From NCBI RefSeq assembly GCF_900102505.1, contig NZ_FMVT01000010.1:62001-126000 (forward strand): a stretch of DNA of 64,000 nt, written 5' to 3'. The translations under genes were made by a program, and so were the position numbers. Of this stretch, positions 35,137-44,064 are shown piece by piece. The notes below the pieces were generated by a model, which ran no database searches, was not told the origin of the DNA, and was given only the letters and a program-made list of their open reading frames with translations. Source of the stretch: Paracoccus tibetensis. GTDB taxonomy: Bacteria; Pseudomonadota; Alphaproteobacteria; Rhodobacterales; Rhodobacteraceae. Position 1 is the first letter of the stretch; the number at the start of each line of letters is the position of its first letter.

Positions 35137-35465
35137 TCGGCGCTCCAGTCTGGCTGCCAGTCGGGGCGGGCTTCGCGGATCTTCTCGACGATCTCGGCGG
35201 GCGGGTGCGGAGTCTGCGCCTTGTAGGTGCCGAAGACCTGAAGCGTGGCGGTGCAGCGGGCGGCGAGGAACCACTTGCCGCAGCCATAGGCATGGCGCCA
35301 GCGCTCGAAATGGACGCCCTTGGGGTTCTTGCGGGCGAAGAGATAGGCCTCGAACTCGTCGTCGCTGCCACCGGGGCCGACGCGCTTCAGATGCGCCTCG
35401 CCTCCGGGCTGAAGCTCGGTTTCCTCGGCTGCTACGCCGCAACAGGGGCAGGTCAGGATCAGCAT
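35133..35465 (-). CDS. soxD: Sarcosine oxidase delta subunit
   Basis: The 110-residue zinc-binding subunit has the metal-binding CPCCG near the start, and the family's RKNPKGVHFERWRHAYGCGKWF in the centre, which includes further Cys and His ligands. ATG 35465 is used because MLILTCPCCG is the usual opening. It lies 147 bases after the small membrane protein gene; that gap is occupied by repeat copy B. Confidence 0.94.
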   Translation of the reverse strand: MLILTCPCCGVAAEETELQPGGEAHLKRVGPGGSDDEFEAYLFARKNPKGVHFERWRHAYGCGKWFLAARCTATLQVFGTYKAQTPHPPAEIVEKIREARPDWQPDWSAE

Positions 35466-35531
35466 GGCGGCGCCTTGGTCGGAGGGGTGGAACGGACAAG
35501 AGCCCCGCACCGGACGCGCCGGGCGAGACCT

Positions 35532-35607
35532 GCCTGACCTGCGGTCAGGCGGAAACCGGGGGCTGACTGCCCCCGGACCCCCGTGGATATTTCAAGACCG
35601 AAGCCGG
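35532..35607 (+). repeat. Intergenic hairpin repeat, copy B
   Basis: Hairpin GCCTGACC/GGTCAGGC with a three-base loop (35532-35550), then hairpin GGGGGC/GCCCCC (35558-35574), then GGACCCCCGTGGATATTTCAAG-like sequence up to a purine-rich tail. It lies inside the sox operon between the small membrane protein and soxD, pointing against transcription. If it terminates transcription, soxDAG would be expressed less than soxB or from another promoter. Confidence 0.7.
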
Positions 35608-35612
35608 AGCGG

Positions 35613-35858
35613 TCAGTTTGCCGGAGTGGGCGTGGTCGCGGGATCGGCCGGGGCAGGCTCGACCGAGACGTCGGGCGAGGCCGCGGCGCCGGTGTCGGGC
35701 GTGTCGATGATGACGGTGTCGCCGCCGGCGGCAGGGGCCGTGGTCTCGACCGTGCCGGTGCCGGTGTTGCTGCCGGACATGAAGAAGAAGAGCAGCGCGA
35801 CGACGACGACGATGCCGCCGACGATGAAGTAGAGGCCGTTGTTGTTGCGGTCAGCCAT
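35613..35858 (-). CDS. Small single-span membrane protein within the sox operon
   Basis: The 81-residue protein is not a known sarcosine oxidase subunit. It has a short polar head, a membrane span (about residues 8-26, LYFIVGGIVVVVALLFFFM) and a Pro/Ala/Thr/Asp-rich tail, low in complexity, likely periplasmic. AGGGAC upstream of ATG 35858 is a ribosome site. It lies 91 bases after soxB. I cannot assign a function. The usual order soxB-soxD is broken here. Confidence 0.65.
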   Translation of the reverse strand: MADRNNNGLYFIVGGIVVVVALLFFFMSGSNTGTGTVETTAPAAGGDTVIIDTPDTGAAASPDVSVEPAPADPATTPTPAN

Positions 35859-35949
35859 GGATGTCCCTTTCGGTTTTCCGAATGATGACAATCCAATGCG
35901 ACAACTTGGGCGGGAGTTCCGGACAGCGTCCTCATGCGCGGCTCCGTGC

Positions 35950-37215
35950 CTAATGCGCCACGCCGGCGGCGACGGATTCGTCGATGAACCGGCCCTCGCG
36001 GAAGCGGCCGAGGCCGAAATCGGCGGCCAGCGGGCCGGGACTGCCCTTCGCGATCAGCTCGGCCATGGCCCAGCCCGAGCCGGGGATGGCCTTGAAGCCG
36101 CCCGTGCCCCATCCGCAGTTGACAAAGATCCCGCCGACCGGGGTGGCCGAGAGGATCGCCGAGCGGTCGCCGGTCATGTCCACGATCCCGCCCCATTGCC
36201 GCAGCATCTTGAGGCGCGAAAGCATGGGGAAGGTCTCGATCAGCGCCCGCACGGTCTCCTCGACATGGTGCCACGAGCCGCGCTGCGTGAAGTTGTTGAA
36301 GCCGTCGGTGCCGCCGCCGATCACCATCTCGCCCTTGTCCGATTGCGAGAGATAGCCGTGAACGGTGTTCGCCATCACGACGACATCCATGCAGGGCTTG
36401 ATCGGCTCGGACACCAGCGCCTGCAGCGCGACGCTTTCGATGGGCAGGCGGAAGCCGGCCATCTCGGCCAGCTGGCTGGAATGGCCGGCGACCACGATGG
36501 CGAGCTTGTCGCAGCCGATCCGGCCCTTCGAGGTGTTGACGGCGCGGACCTTGCCGCCCTCGGTCTCGACGCCGGTGACCTCGCAGTTCTGGATGATGTG
36601 CATGCCCATGTCGCTGCAGGCGCGGGCATAGCCCCAAGCCACCGCGTCGTGTCGGGCCGTGCCGCCGCGGGCCTGGTAGAGCCCGCCGAGCACCGGGTAG
36701 CGCGGGCCGTCCAGGTTGATGATCGGGACCAGCTGCTTGAGGCGGGCGGGCTCGATCCACTCGGTCGCGACGCCCTGCAGGGTGTTGGCATGGACGGTGC
36801 GGCGGTAGCCGCGGACCTCGTGCTCGGTCTGGGCCAGCATGATCAGGCCGCGGGGGCTGAACATGATGTTGTAGTTCAGGTCCTGGCTGAGAGTCTCGTA
36901 GAGGCTGCGCGCCTTCTCGTAGAGCGCCGCGGACGGGTCCTTCAGGTAGTTCGAGCGGATGATCGTCGTGTTCCGCCCCGTGTTGCCGCCGCCCAGCCAG
37001 CCCTTCTCCAGCACCGCGATGTCGGTGATGCCGAAGTTCTTGCCGAGATAGTAGGCCGTCGCCAGTCCGTGCCCGCCCGCGCCGACCACGATGACCTTGT
37101 AGCGGTTCCGCGGCTCGGGGCTGGCCCAGGCCCGGCGCCAGCCGGTGTGCTGGCGCAGCGCCTCGCGCGCGAGGGCGAAGACGGAATAGCGGCCGGAGGT
37201 CGGGGCTTCGGGCAT
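35950..37215 (-). CDS. soxB: Sarcosine oxidase beta subunit
   Basis: The 421-residue flavoprotein subunit holds covalent FMN and FAD and performs amine oxidation. It has the FAD motif VIVVGAGGHGLATAYYLG (about residue 40), GNTGRNTTIIRSNYL, which is typical of SoxB, and the final VNCGWGTGGFKAIPGSGWAMAELI. The start at 37215 matches the family opening. It is the first sox gene and is read away from a CDF transporter gene 146 bases off. Confidence 0.95.
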   Translation of the reverse strand: MPEAPTSGRYSVFALAREALRQHTGWRRAWASPEPRNRYKVIVVGAGGHGLATAYYLGKNFGITDIAVLEKGWLGGGNTGRNTTIIRSNYLKDPSAALYEKARSLYETLSQDLNYNIMFSPRGLIMLAQTEHEVRGYRRTVHANTLQGVATEWIEPARLKQLVPIINLDGPRYPVLGGLYQARGGTARHDAVAWGYARACSDMGMHIIQNCEVTGVETEGGKVRAVNTSKGRIGCDKLAIVVAGHSSQLAEMAGFRLPIESVALQALVSEPIKPCMDVVVMANTVHGYLSQSDKGEMVIGGGTDGFNNFTQRGSWHHVEETVRALIETFPMLSRLKMLRQWGGIVDMTGDRSAILSATPVGGIFVNCGWGTGGFKAIPGSGWAMAELIAKGSPGPLAADFGLGRFREGRFIDESVAAGVAH

Positions 37216-37361
37216 GGCAGCTCCTGTCGTTTCGGGGCAGAGAATGCGGCGGCGGCACGTCCGGCTCAAGACGGGTTGCGGCAGGATCACCTCGATTTGC
37301 GACACGCCGCCTGCGGCTGAACCGCGCAAGGCGCAGCGGCGTTGGGGCGAGGCAGGGGGAC

Positions 37362-38321
37362 ATGAAGAAGATGACCGACGCCACGTCCAGCCGCGCCGCG
37401 CCGACCGAGCAGGGGGTGCTGCGCTTTTCCATCGCGATGACCTTCGTGCTGGCGGTGGTCGGGATCGGCTTCGGGATCGCCAGCGGCGCGGCCTCGATCA
37501 TCTTCGACGGGATCTATTCTCTGATCGACGCCTCGATGACGGCGGTGGCGCTGGTCGTCTCGATGCTGATCACCCAGACCATGGCCGAGCGGCGGCAGGC
37601 GCGGTTGGCCCACCGCTTCACCATGGGCTTCTGGCACCTGGAGCCCATGGTGCTGGGCGTGAACGGCGTCCTGCTGACGGGTGCTGCGCTGTACGCGCTG
37701 GTGACGGCGGTCAGCAGCCTGCTGTCGGGCGGGCGCGAGCTGGATTTCGGGCAGGCGATCCTCTACGCCGCGATCGTCGTCGTGGTCGCGGCGTTGATGG
37801 CGCTGAAGAACCGCCGGGCGAACCGGACCATCCGGTCCAGCTTCGTCGCGCTGGACGTGAAGGGCTGGACCATGTCCGCCGCGCTGACCGGGGCGCTGCT
37901 GGCCGCCTTCCTCTTTGGCTGGCTGATTCAGGGAACCGCGCTCGACTGGATGTCGCCCTACGTGGACCCCGCGATCCTGGCGCTGGTCTGCCTGGTCATG
38001 CTGCCCCTGCCGATCCCGACGATCCGGCGGGCGCTGGCCGACATCCTGCTGATCACCCCGCCCGAGATGAAGGCCCGCATCGACTCCATCGCCGCCGAGA
38101 TCGCCGCCCGCCACGGCTTCACCGATCACCGCGCCTATGTCGCGCGTGTGGGCCGCGGCCGCCAGATCGAACTGTTCTTCATCGTCCCGCGCGGCGCGCC
38201 CGCCCGCCCGCTAGAGGAATGGGACGCCATCCGCGACGAGATCGGCGAGGCGATCGGCGGCGAGAGCCCCGACCGCTGGCTGACCATCGCCTTTACCACC
38301 GATCCCGAATGGGCCGACTGA
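37362..38321 (+). CDS. Cation diffusion facilitator-family transporter, atypical metal site
   Basis: The 319-residue protein has six membrane spans and a C-terminal domain of about 90 residues, the CDF plan (zinc, iron, cobalt or cadmium efflux). In span 2 the motif reads FDGIYSLIDAS (Asp49, Asp56); span 5 reads ALDVKGWTMS, where His-x-x-x-Asp is expected. By eye the second pair of metal ligands is Asp and Trp, so the canonical site seems altered. The metal cannot be predicted. It is divergent from soxB and ends 73 bases before the EcsC-like gene. Confidence 0.85.
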   Translation: MKKMTDATSSRAAPTEQGVLRFSIAMTFVLAVVGIGFGIASGAASIIFDGIYSLIDASMTAVALVVSMLITQTMAERRQARLAHRFTMGFWHLEPMVLGVNGVLLTGAALYALVTAVSSLLSGGRELDFGQAILYAAIVVVVAALMALKNRRANRTIRSSFVALDVKGWTMSAALTGALLAAFLFGWLIQGTALDWMSPYVDPAILALVCLVMLPLPIPTIRRALADILLITPPEMKARIDSIAAEIAARHGFTDHRAYVARVGRGRQIELFFIVPRGAPARPLEEWDAIRDEIGEAIGGESPDRWLTIAFTTDPEWAD

Positions 38322-38394
38322 ACCCAAGGGCCGGCCGGCGGATTGATCCCTCACGGACGACGCCCCGCACGGGGTCATGGCAAGGAGAGCAAAG

Positions 38395-39255
38395 ATGACG
38401 CTGCCCCTCGATCCCCAGGCCGCCCTGCGCGCCGAGTTGGACCGGATCGCCGCCACGCAGCTGGAGAGCCGCGGCCTCTTGATGCGCGGGGTCGAGGCGG
38501 TGGGACGGATGACCGAAGGGGCGGCGACGACGGTGCTGAACCTTTCGCCCGTCGCGCTGGAGACGGTGCTGGAAAGCGCGTTCCGCCAGCTCTACGACCT
38601 GTCCGGGCGCGGGGATCAGGTCAGCGTGGTGCGCGATTCGCCCCTTATCGCCAATCGCGCCGCCGCGGTCCTGTCGGGCGCGACGGGCGGCTGGTTCGGG
38701 CTGGTCGGGATCGTCCCGGACCTGATCGCCTCGACCACGGTCATCTTCAACTCGATCCAGAAGGTCGCGCGGCAGCACGGCTTCGACACGACCGATCCCG
38801 AGGTTCGGCTGGAATGCCTGGCCGTCTTCCAGTTCGGCGAGCCCGGCGAGGGCGGGGACGCGGCCGCCAAGTCCTTCCTCGCGAACCGCGTCCTGACCAA
38901 CGGGCAGACCGTCTCGGCGCTGATCTCGCGCTTTGCCAGCGGCTTTGCGGCAAGGCTGACCACGAAGCTGGGGGCGCAGGCGATCCCGGTGCTTGGCGCG
39001 GCCACCGGCGCGGCGATCAACTTCGCCTTCGTCGACTATTACGAGCGCGTGGCGCAGATCCATTTCCGCCTGCTGCGGCTCGAGGCCCAGAACCCCGGCA
39101 TCGACATCCACGCCGAATATGCCCGCGCGCTGGAGCGGGTCCGCGCCCGCCCGCGCGGGCTTGGCGCCCGGTTGAAGCGGCTGGCCGATAGCGGCACGAG
39201 AAGCCGCGCCGACCCGGCTCAGAAGGGCACGTCGTCCCCGCCCCCGGCCGGCTGA
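38395..39255 (+). CDS. EcsC-family protein
   Basis: The 286-residue protein has the EcsC pattern: amphipathic helical N-terminal part, NLSPVALETVLESAFRQLYDLS, then GATGGWFGLVGIVPDLIASTTVIFNSIQKVARQHG and the C-terminal VPVLGAATGAAINFAFVDYY. EcsC in Bacillus is linked to the Ecs ABC transporter, but no such genes are nearby; the biochemical role is unknown. ATG 38395 follows AAGGAG by 7 bases. The last 37 bases overlap the convergent uvrD 3' end. Confidence 0.85.
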   Translation: MTLPLDPQAALRAELDRIAATQLESRGLLMRGVEAVGRMTEGAATTVLNLSPVALETVLESAFRQLYDLSGRGDQVSVVRDSPLIANRAAAVLSGATGGWFGLVGIVPDLIASTTVIFNSIQKVARQHGFDTTDPEVRLECLAVFQFGEPGEGGDAAAKSFLANRVLTNGQTVSALISRFASGFAARLTTKLGAQAIPVLGAATGAAINFAFVDYYERVAQIHFRLLRLEAQNPGIDIHAEYARALERVRARPRGLGARLKRLADSGTRSRADPAQKGTSSPPPAG

Positions 39256-41597
39256 ACATAGGCCGCCTTGATGTTCTTGAAGCCGGCGTCGAACTGCACG
39301 GTCAGCGTGTCCTCGGCGATGCCCATGATCTTGCCGGTGCCGAACTTGGCATGGCTGACCGTGTCGCCGACGGCGAAGCGCGCCGCCGGCGTCGCATCGA
39401 TGGTCACCGGCGTGCGGCCCACGGGGGATTTGCGTTCGCTCGCCCGCGCCTGCATCCGCTTCCAGCCGGGCGAGTTGTAGACATCCGCCTGCGCCACGCG
39501 GTCATGCATCGCCCCGCCCGCCGGCGCGGCGCCGGCGAAGGCCATCGCCGCCCCGTAGCCCCCGCCATAGAGGCCCGGCGGCGTCAGCACCTCGACATGC
39601 TCCTCGGGCAACTCGTCGACGAAGCGTGACGGCATCGAGCTTTGCCACTGCCCATAGAGCCGCCGGTTGCCCGCGAAGCTGATCGTCGCCAGCCGCTCGG
39701 CCCGGGTGATGCCGACATAGGCCAGCCTCCGCTCTTCCTCCAGGCCGCGGGTGCCCAGCTCGTCCATCGCGCGCTGGCTGGGGAACAGCCCATCCTCCCA
39801 GCCCGGCAGGAAGACGACCGGGAACTCCAGCCCCTTGGCGCCGTGCAGCGTCATGATGCTGACCTGCTCGGCCTGCTCGCCATCGTCGCGGTCCATGACC
39901 AGCGAGACATGCTCGAGAAAACCCTGCAGGTTCTCGAACTCCTCCAGCGCCTTAACAAGCTCCTTGAGGTTGTCGAGGCGGCCGGGCGCGTCGGGCGACT
40001 TGTCGTTCTGCCACATCGCCGTGTAGCCCGACTCGTCCAGGATGCGCTCGGCCAGTTCCACATGCGGCGCGCCGTCGCGCACGGCCATGTGCGAGCGTCC
40101 GATCAGCGCCACGAAGTCCCGCAGGTTCGCGAGGCCCTTGCCGCCCAGCTGCTGCTCCTCGACGGCGATCCGCGCGCCCTCGAGGAGGTTCACGCCGTTC
40201 TGCCGCGCAATCTGCTGCACCGTCTGCACCGCCTTGTCGCCGAGGCCGCGCTTGGGCGTGTTCACCACCCGCTCGAAGGCCAGGTCGTCGTCCGGGCTGA
40301 CGACCAGCCGGAAATAGGCCATCGCATCGCGGATCTCCTGCCGCTCGTAGAAGCGGGGGCCGCCGATGACGCGATAGGGCAGGCCGATGGTCATGAAGCG
40401 GTCCTCGAAGGCCCGCATCTGGTGGGACGCGCGCACGAGGATCGCCATGTCGTTCAGGCTGACCCGGCCAAGCGCGGCGCGGTGGCCGCCCTGGAAGGCC
40501 TCGATCTCCTCGCCGATCCAGCGGGCCTCGGCCTCGCTGTCCCAATGCCCGATCAGCCGCACCTTCTCGCCCGGCGCGGCATCCGTCCACAGCGTCTTGC
40601 CAAGCCGCCCCTGGTTCGCCGCGATCAGGCCCGAGGCCGCGCCCAGGATCTCGGGCGTCGAGCGGTAGTTCTGCTCCAGCCGGATCACCTCTGCGCCGGG
40701 AAAGTCCTTCTCGAAGCGCAGGATGTTGCCGACCTCGGCGCCGCGCCAGCCATAGATCGACTGGTCGTCGTCGCCCACGCAGCAGATGTTGCGATGCCCC
40801 TGCGCCAGCAGCCGCAGCCACATGTACTGCGCGACGTTCGTGTCCTGGTATTCGTCCACGAGGATGTAGCGGAAGCGGTCCTGCCATTGCCGCAGCACGT
40901 CGGGATGGGCCTGGAACAGCATGACGCAATGCATCAGCAGATCGCCGAAATCGACCGCGTTCAGCGTCAGCAGCCGGTCCTGGTAGGCGGCATAGAGCTT
41001 GCCGCCCTGCCCGTCGAAGGCCTCGCCCTCGCCCCGCGGCAGGTTCGATGGCGTCAGGCAGCGGTTCTTCCAGCCGTCGATCAGATGCGCCAGCTGGCGG
41101 GCGGGCCAGCGCTTCTCGTCGATGTTCTCGGCCGACAGCAGCTGCTTCAGAAGCCGGATCTGGTCGTCCGTGTCGAGGATCGTGAACGACGGCTTCAGAT
41201 GCACCTGCCCGTTGCCGATCAGCTCGGCATGGCGGCGCAGGATCTTCACGCTGATCGAGTGGAACGTGCCCAGCCACGGCATCCCCTCGACCGTCTCGCC
41301 CAGAAGCCGGGCGATGCGGTCCTTCATCTCGCGCGCCGCCTTGTTGGTGAAGGTCACCGCCAGCAGCTGCCCCGGCCGCGCGCGGCCCAGCATGAGAAGA
41401 TGCGCGATCCGCGTGGTCAGCGCCCGCGTCTTGCCCGTCCCCGCCCCGGCCAGCAGCAGCACCGGCCCGTCCAGCGCCTCGACCGCCGCGCGCTGCGCCG
41501 GGTTCAGCCCGTCCAGATAGGGGGCAGGCCGCGCCGCCACGGCGCGCTGCGACAGGGGCACCCGCGCCCCGCGGTCGGATTCGTCGATCAGGTCCAT
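39219..41597 (-). CDS. uvrD: ATP-dependent 3'-5' DNA helicase UvrD/PcrA
   Basis: The 792-residue superfamily 1 helicase acts in nucleotide excision and mismatch repair. It has motif I GAGTGKT, motif Ia TFTNKAAREM, motif II DEYQDTN, motif III GDDDQSIYGWRGA, motif IV RLEQNYRST, motif V TLHGAKGLEF and motif VI ERRLAYVGITRAE. The C-terminal end has a Tudor-like region VGDTVSHAKFGTGKI, usual for UvrD/PcrA, which binds RNA polymerase. Its 3' end runs 37 bases into the EcsC-like gene on the other strand. Confidence 0.96.
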   Translation of the reverse strand: MDLIDESDRGARVPLSQRAVAARPAPYLDGLNPAQRAAVEALDGPVLLLAGAGTGKTRALTTRIAHLLMLGRARPGQLLAVTFTNKAAREMKDRIARLLGETVEGMPWLGTFHSISVKILRRHAELIGNGQVHLKPSFTILDTDDQIRLLKQLLSAENIDEKRWPARQLAHLIDGWKNRCLTPSNLPRGEGEAFDGQGGKLYAAYQDRLLTLNAVDFGDLLMHCVMLFQAHPDVLRQWQDRFRYILVDEYQDTNVAQYMWLRLLAQGHRNICCVGDDDQSIYGWRGAEVGNILRFEKDFPGAEVIRLEQNYRSTPEILGAASGLIAANQGRLGKTLWTDAAPGEKVRLIGHWDSEAEARWIGEEIEAFQGGHRAALGRVSLNDMAILVRASHQMRAFEDRFMTIGLPYRVIGGPRFYERQEIRDAMAYFRLVVSPDDDLAFERVVNTPKRGLGDKAVQTVQQIARQNGVNLLEGARIAVEEQQLGGKGLANLRDFVALIGRSHMAVRDGAPHVELAERILDESGYTAMWQNDKSPDAPGRLDNLKELVKALEEFENLQGFLEHVSLVMDRDDGEQAEQVSIMTLHGAKGLEFPVVFLPGWEDGLFPSQRAMDELGTRGLEEERRLAYVGITRAERLATISFAGNRRLYGQWQSSMPSRFVDELPEEHVEVLTPPGLYGGGYGAAMAFAGAAPAGGAMHDRVAQADVYNSPGWKRMQARASERKSPVGRTPVTIDATPAARFAVGDTVSHAKFGTGKIMGIAEDTLTVQFDAGFKNIKAAYVQPAGGGDDVPF

Positions 41598-41676
41598 GCG
41601 CCCAACATAAGCGCGCCGCGGCGGCGAGGAAAGCCTCTGTTCCTCATCCGTTCCCTTCCGGCGCAGAAATCACCTG

Positions 41677-41776
41677 TGCGAAAATATCCTCCGGGGGGTC
41701 GCAGGCTGGTGCGCCACTGGTCCGAGGACCAGCCGGCGACGGGGGCGAAGCGCCCCCGGCCGTCGCGGGACGCAAG
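41677..41776 (-). repeat. Intergenic hairpin repeat, copy C
   Basis: On the minus strand the order is GGGGGCG/CGCCCCC hairpin (41741-41757), a second hairpin CTGGTCC/GGACCAG (41717-41732) and ACCCCCCGGAGGATATTTT. The part around the first hairpin and its flank (to 41776) matches copy D at all but two positions over about 37 bases. It lies between folE2 and uvrD, both on the minus strand, in the same orientation as these genes. Confidence 0.75.
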
Positions 41777-41779
41777 AGA

Positions 41780-42742
<963 letters not shown>

Positions 42743-42825
42743 GGCAACCTCCGGATGGGGCCACAGGGATATAGAAGATGATCCTCCGGAAACCAGACCC
42801 CGGACGGATTGTCGCGGCGCCCGCC

Positions 42826-44001
42826 TCAGCCGAGCGCCTGGTGCAGGTCCGCGATCAGATCGCCCGCATCCTCCAGCCCCACCGACAGGCGGATGAGGCC
42901 GGGGGTGATCCCCAGATGCGCCTTCTGCTCGTCCGTCAGGCGCTGGTGGGTCGTCGTCGCCGGATGGGTGGCGATGGATTTCGCGTCCCCGAGATTGTTC
43001 GATATCTTGACGATCCGCATCCGGTTCAGCGCGGCGAAGGCCGCCTCCTTGCCGCCATGCAGGTCGATGGCGATCATCGTGCCGCCCGAGCCCATCTGCT
43101 CCATCGCGATCGCGTGCTGCGGATGGTCGGCCAGGCCCGGATAGATCACCCGCGACAGCGCCGGGTGGCCCTGCAGCGCCGCCGCGATCGTCGCGCTGCT
43201 CGCCGCCTGCGCCCGCACGCGCAGGTCCATCGTCTGCAGCCCGTTCAGCATGATCCAGGCGTGGAAGGGGCTGATCGCCCCGCCCGTGTGCTTCATGTAG
43301 GGCTCGGCCACCTCGCGCACGAAATGCCGCGTGCCGCAGATGACGCCGGCCAGCGCCCGCCCGCCGCCGTCGATATGCTTGGTCGCCGAATAGATCACCA
43401 CATCCGCGCCCAGCTCGACCGCGCGCGAGAAGACCGGGGTGGCGAAGACGTTGTCCACCACCACCGTGGCGCCCGCCGCATGGGCAAGGTCCGCGACGGC
43501 TTTCAGGTCCACGACCTCCAGCGTCGGGTTCGACACGCTCTCGAAGAAGACGGCCTTGGTGCAAGGCCCAATGGCCGCGCGCCACTGATCGAGATCGGTG
43601 CCGTCGACATAGCTGACCTCAACCCCGAACTTCGCCAGCAGCTCCAGCACATAGAGGCAGGAGCCGAACAGCGCCCGCGCCGCGACGACGTGATCGCCAG
43701 GCTTGCACATGGCGAACATGGCGCCGTTGACGGCGGCCATGCCGCTGGCGGTGGCGAAGGCGTCCTCGGTCCCTTCCAGCGCCGCGATGCGGTCCTCGAA
43801 CATGCGGCTCGTGGGGTTGCCGTAGCGGGCATAGATGAACTCGTCCGGGCCCGCCTGCTGGAAGCGGCCCTCGGCCTCTTCGGCGCTGTCATAGACGAAG
43901 CCCTGCGTCAGGAAGATCGCCTCGGCCATCTCGCCATACTGGCTGCGGCGGGTGCCGTGGTGGACCGCCTGCGTGCGGGGGTGAAGCTTCGTCTCGGACA
44001 T
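42826..44001 (-). CDS. metZ: O-succinylhomoserine sulfhydrylase
   Basis: MetZ uses O-succinylhomoserine and sulfide to make homocysteine, a direct route to methionine. The 391-residue PLP enzyme of the cystathionine gamma-synthase family has the PLP-Lys in SATKHIDGGG (Lys208), GMAAVNGAMFAM, YGNPTSRMFED and SVGLEDAGDLIADL. The exact substrate (succinyl versus acetyl ester) is inferred from memory of alphaproteobacterial MetZ. It would use sulfide made by the sulfite reductase operon near 57-59 kb. A strong hairpin sits just before its ribosome site. Confidence 0.9.
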   Translation of the reverse strand: MSETKLHPRTQAVHHGTRRSQYGEMAEAIFLTQGFVYDSAEEAEGRFQQAGPDEFIYARYGNPTSRMFEDRIAALEGTEDAFATASGMAAVNGAMFAMCKPGDHVVAARALFGSCLYVLELLAKFGVEVSYVDGTDLDQWRAAIGPCTKAVFFESVSNPTLEVVDLKAVADLAHAAGATVVVDNVFATPVFSRAVELGADVVIYSATKHIDGGGRALAGVICGTRHFVREVAEPYMKHTGGAISPFHAWIMLNGLQTMDLRVRAQAASSATIAAALQGHPALSRVIYPGLADHPQHAIAMEQMGSGGTMIAIDLHGGKEAAFAALNRMRIVKISNNLGDAKSIATHPATTTHQRLTDEQKAHLGITPGLIRLSVGLEDAGDLIADLHQALG

Positions 44002-44016
44002 GTCGCGCCTTTCCCT

Positions 44017-44048
44017 GATGGGCGCGGGACTAACCCGCCGCGCCCATC
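44017..44048 (-). other. Strong hairpin directly before metZ
   Basis: GATGGGCGCGG (44017-44027) and CCGCGCCCATC (44038-44048) form an 11-pair perfect stem around a 10-base loop. It fits between the dctD stop and the metZ ribosome site (AGGGAAAGG on the minus strand). No T-run follows, so it could end dctBD transcription poorly, or act on metZ leader RNA. It does not match SAM riboswitch consensus features I know. Confidence 0.45.
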
Positions 44049-44064
44049 CCGCGCAAGTGCGCCG

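Noticed and set aside
31762-35226. Very long open frame on the plus strand opposite soxA (over 1,100 codons)
   Set aside because: It is a shadow of soxA and soxG in high-GC DNA; the encoded sequence is rich in Arg/Gly/His/Asp/Val with no family motif, while the other strand has clear sarcosine oxidase genes.
42765-42800. GGATATAGAAGATGATCC near the folE2 start, as a fifth copy of the hairpin repeat
   Set aside because: It has part of the GGATAT...AGAAGATG tail but no G/C-run hairpin next to it, so similarity is too short.
44002-44064. SAM-II riboswitch upstream of metZ
   Set aside because: The gap is only 63 bases, filled mostly by one long perfect stem; I do not see the pseudoknot pattern of SAM-II.
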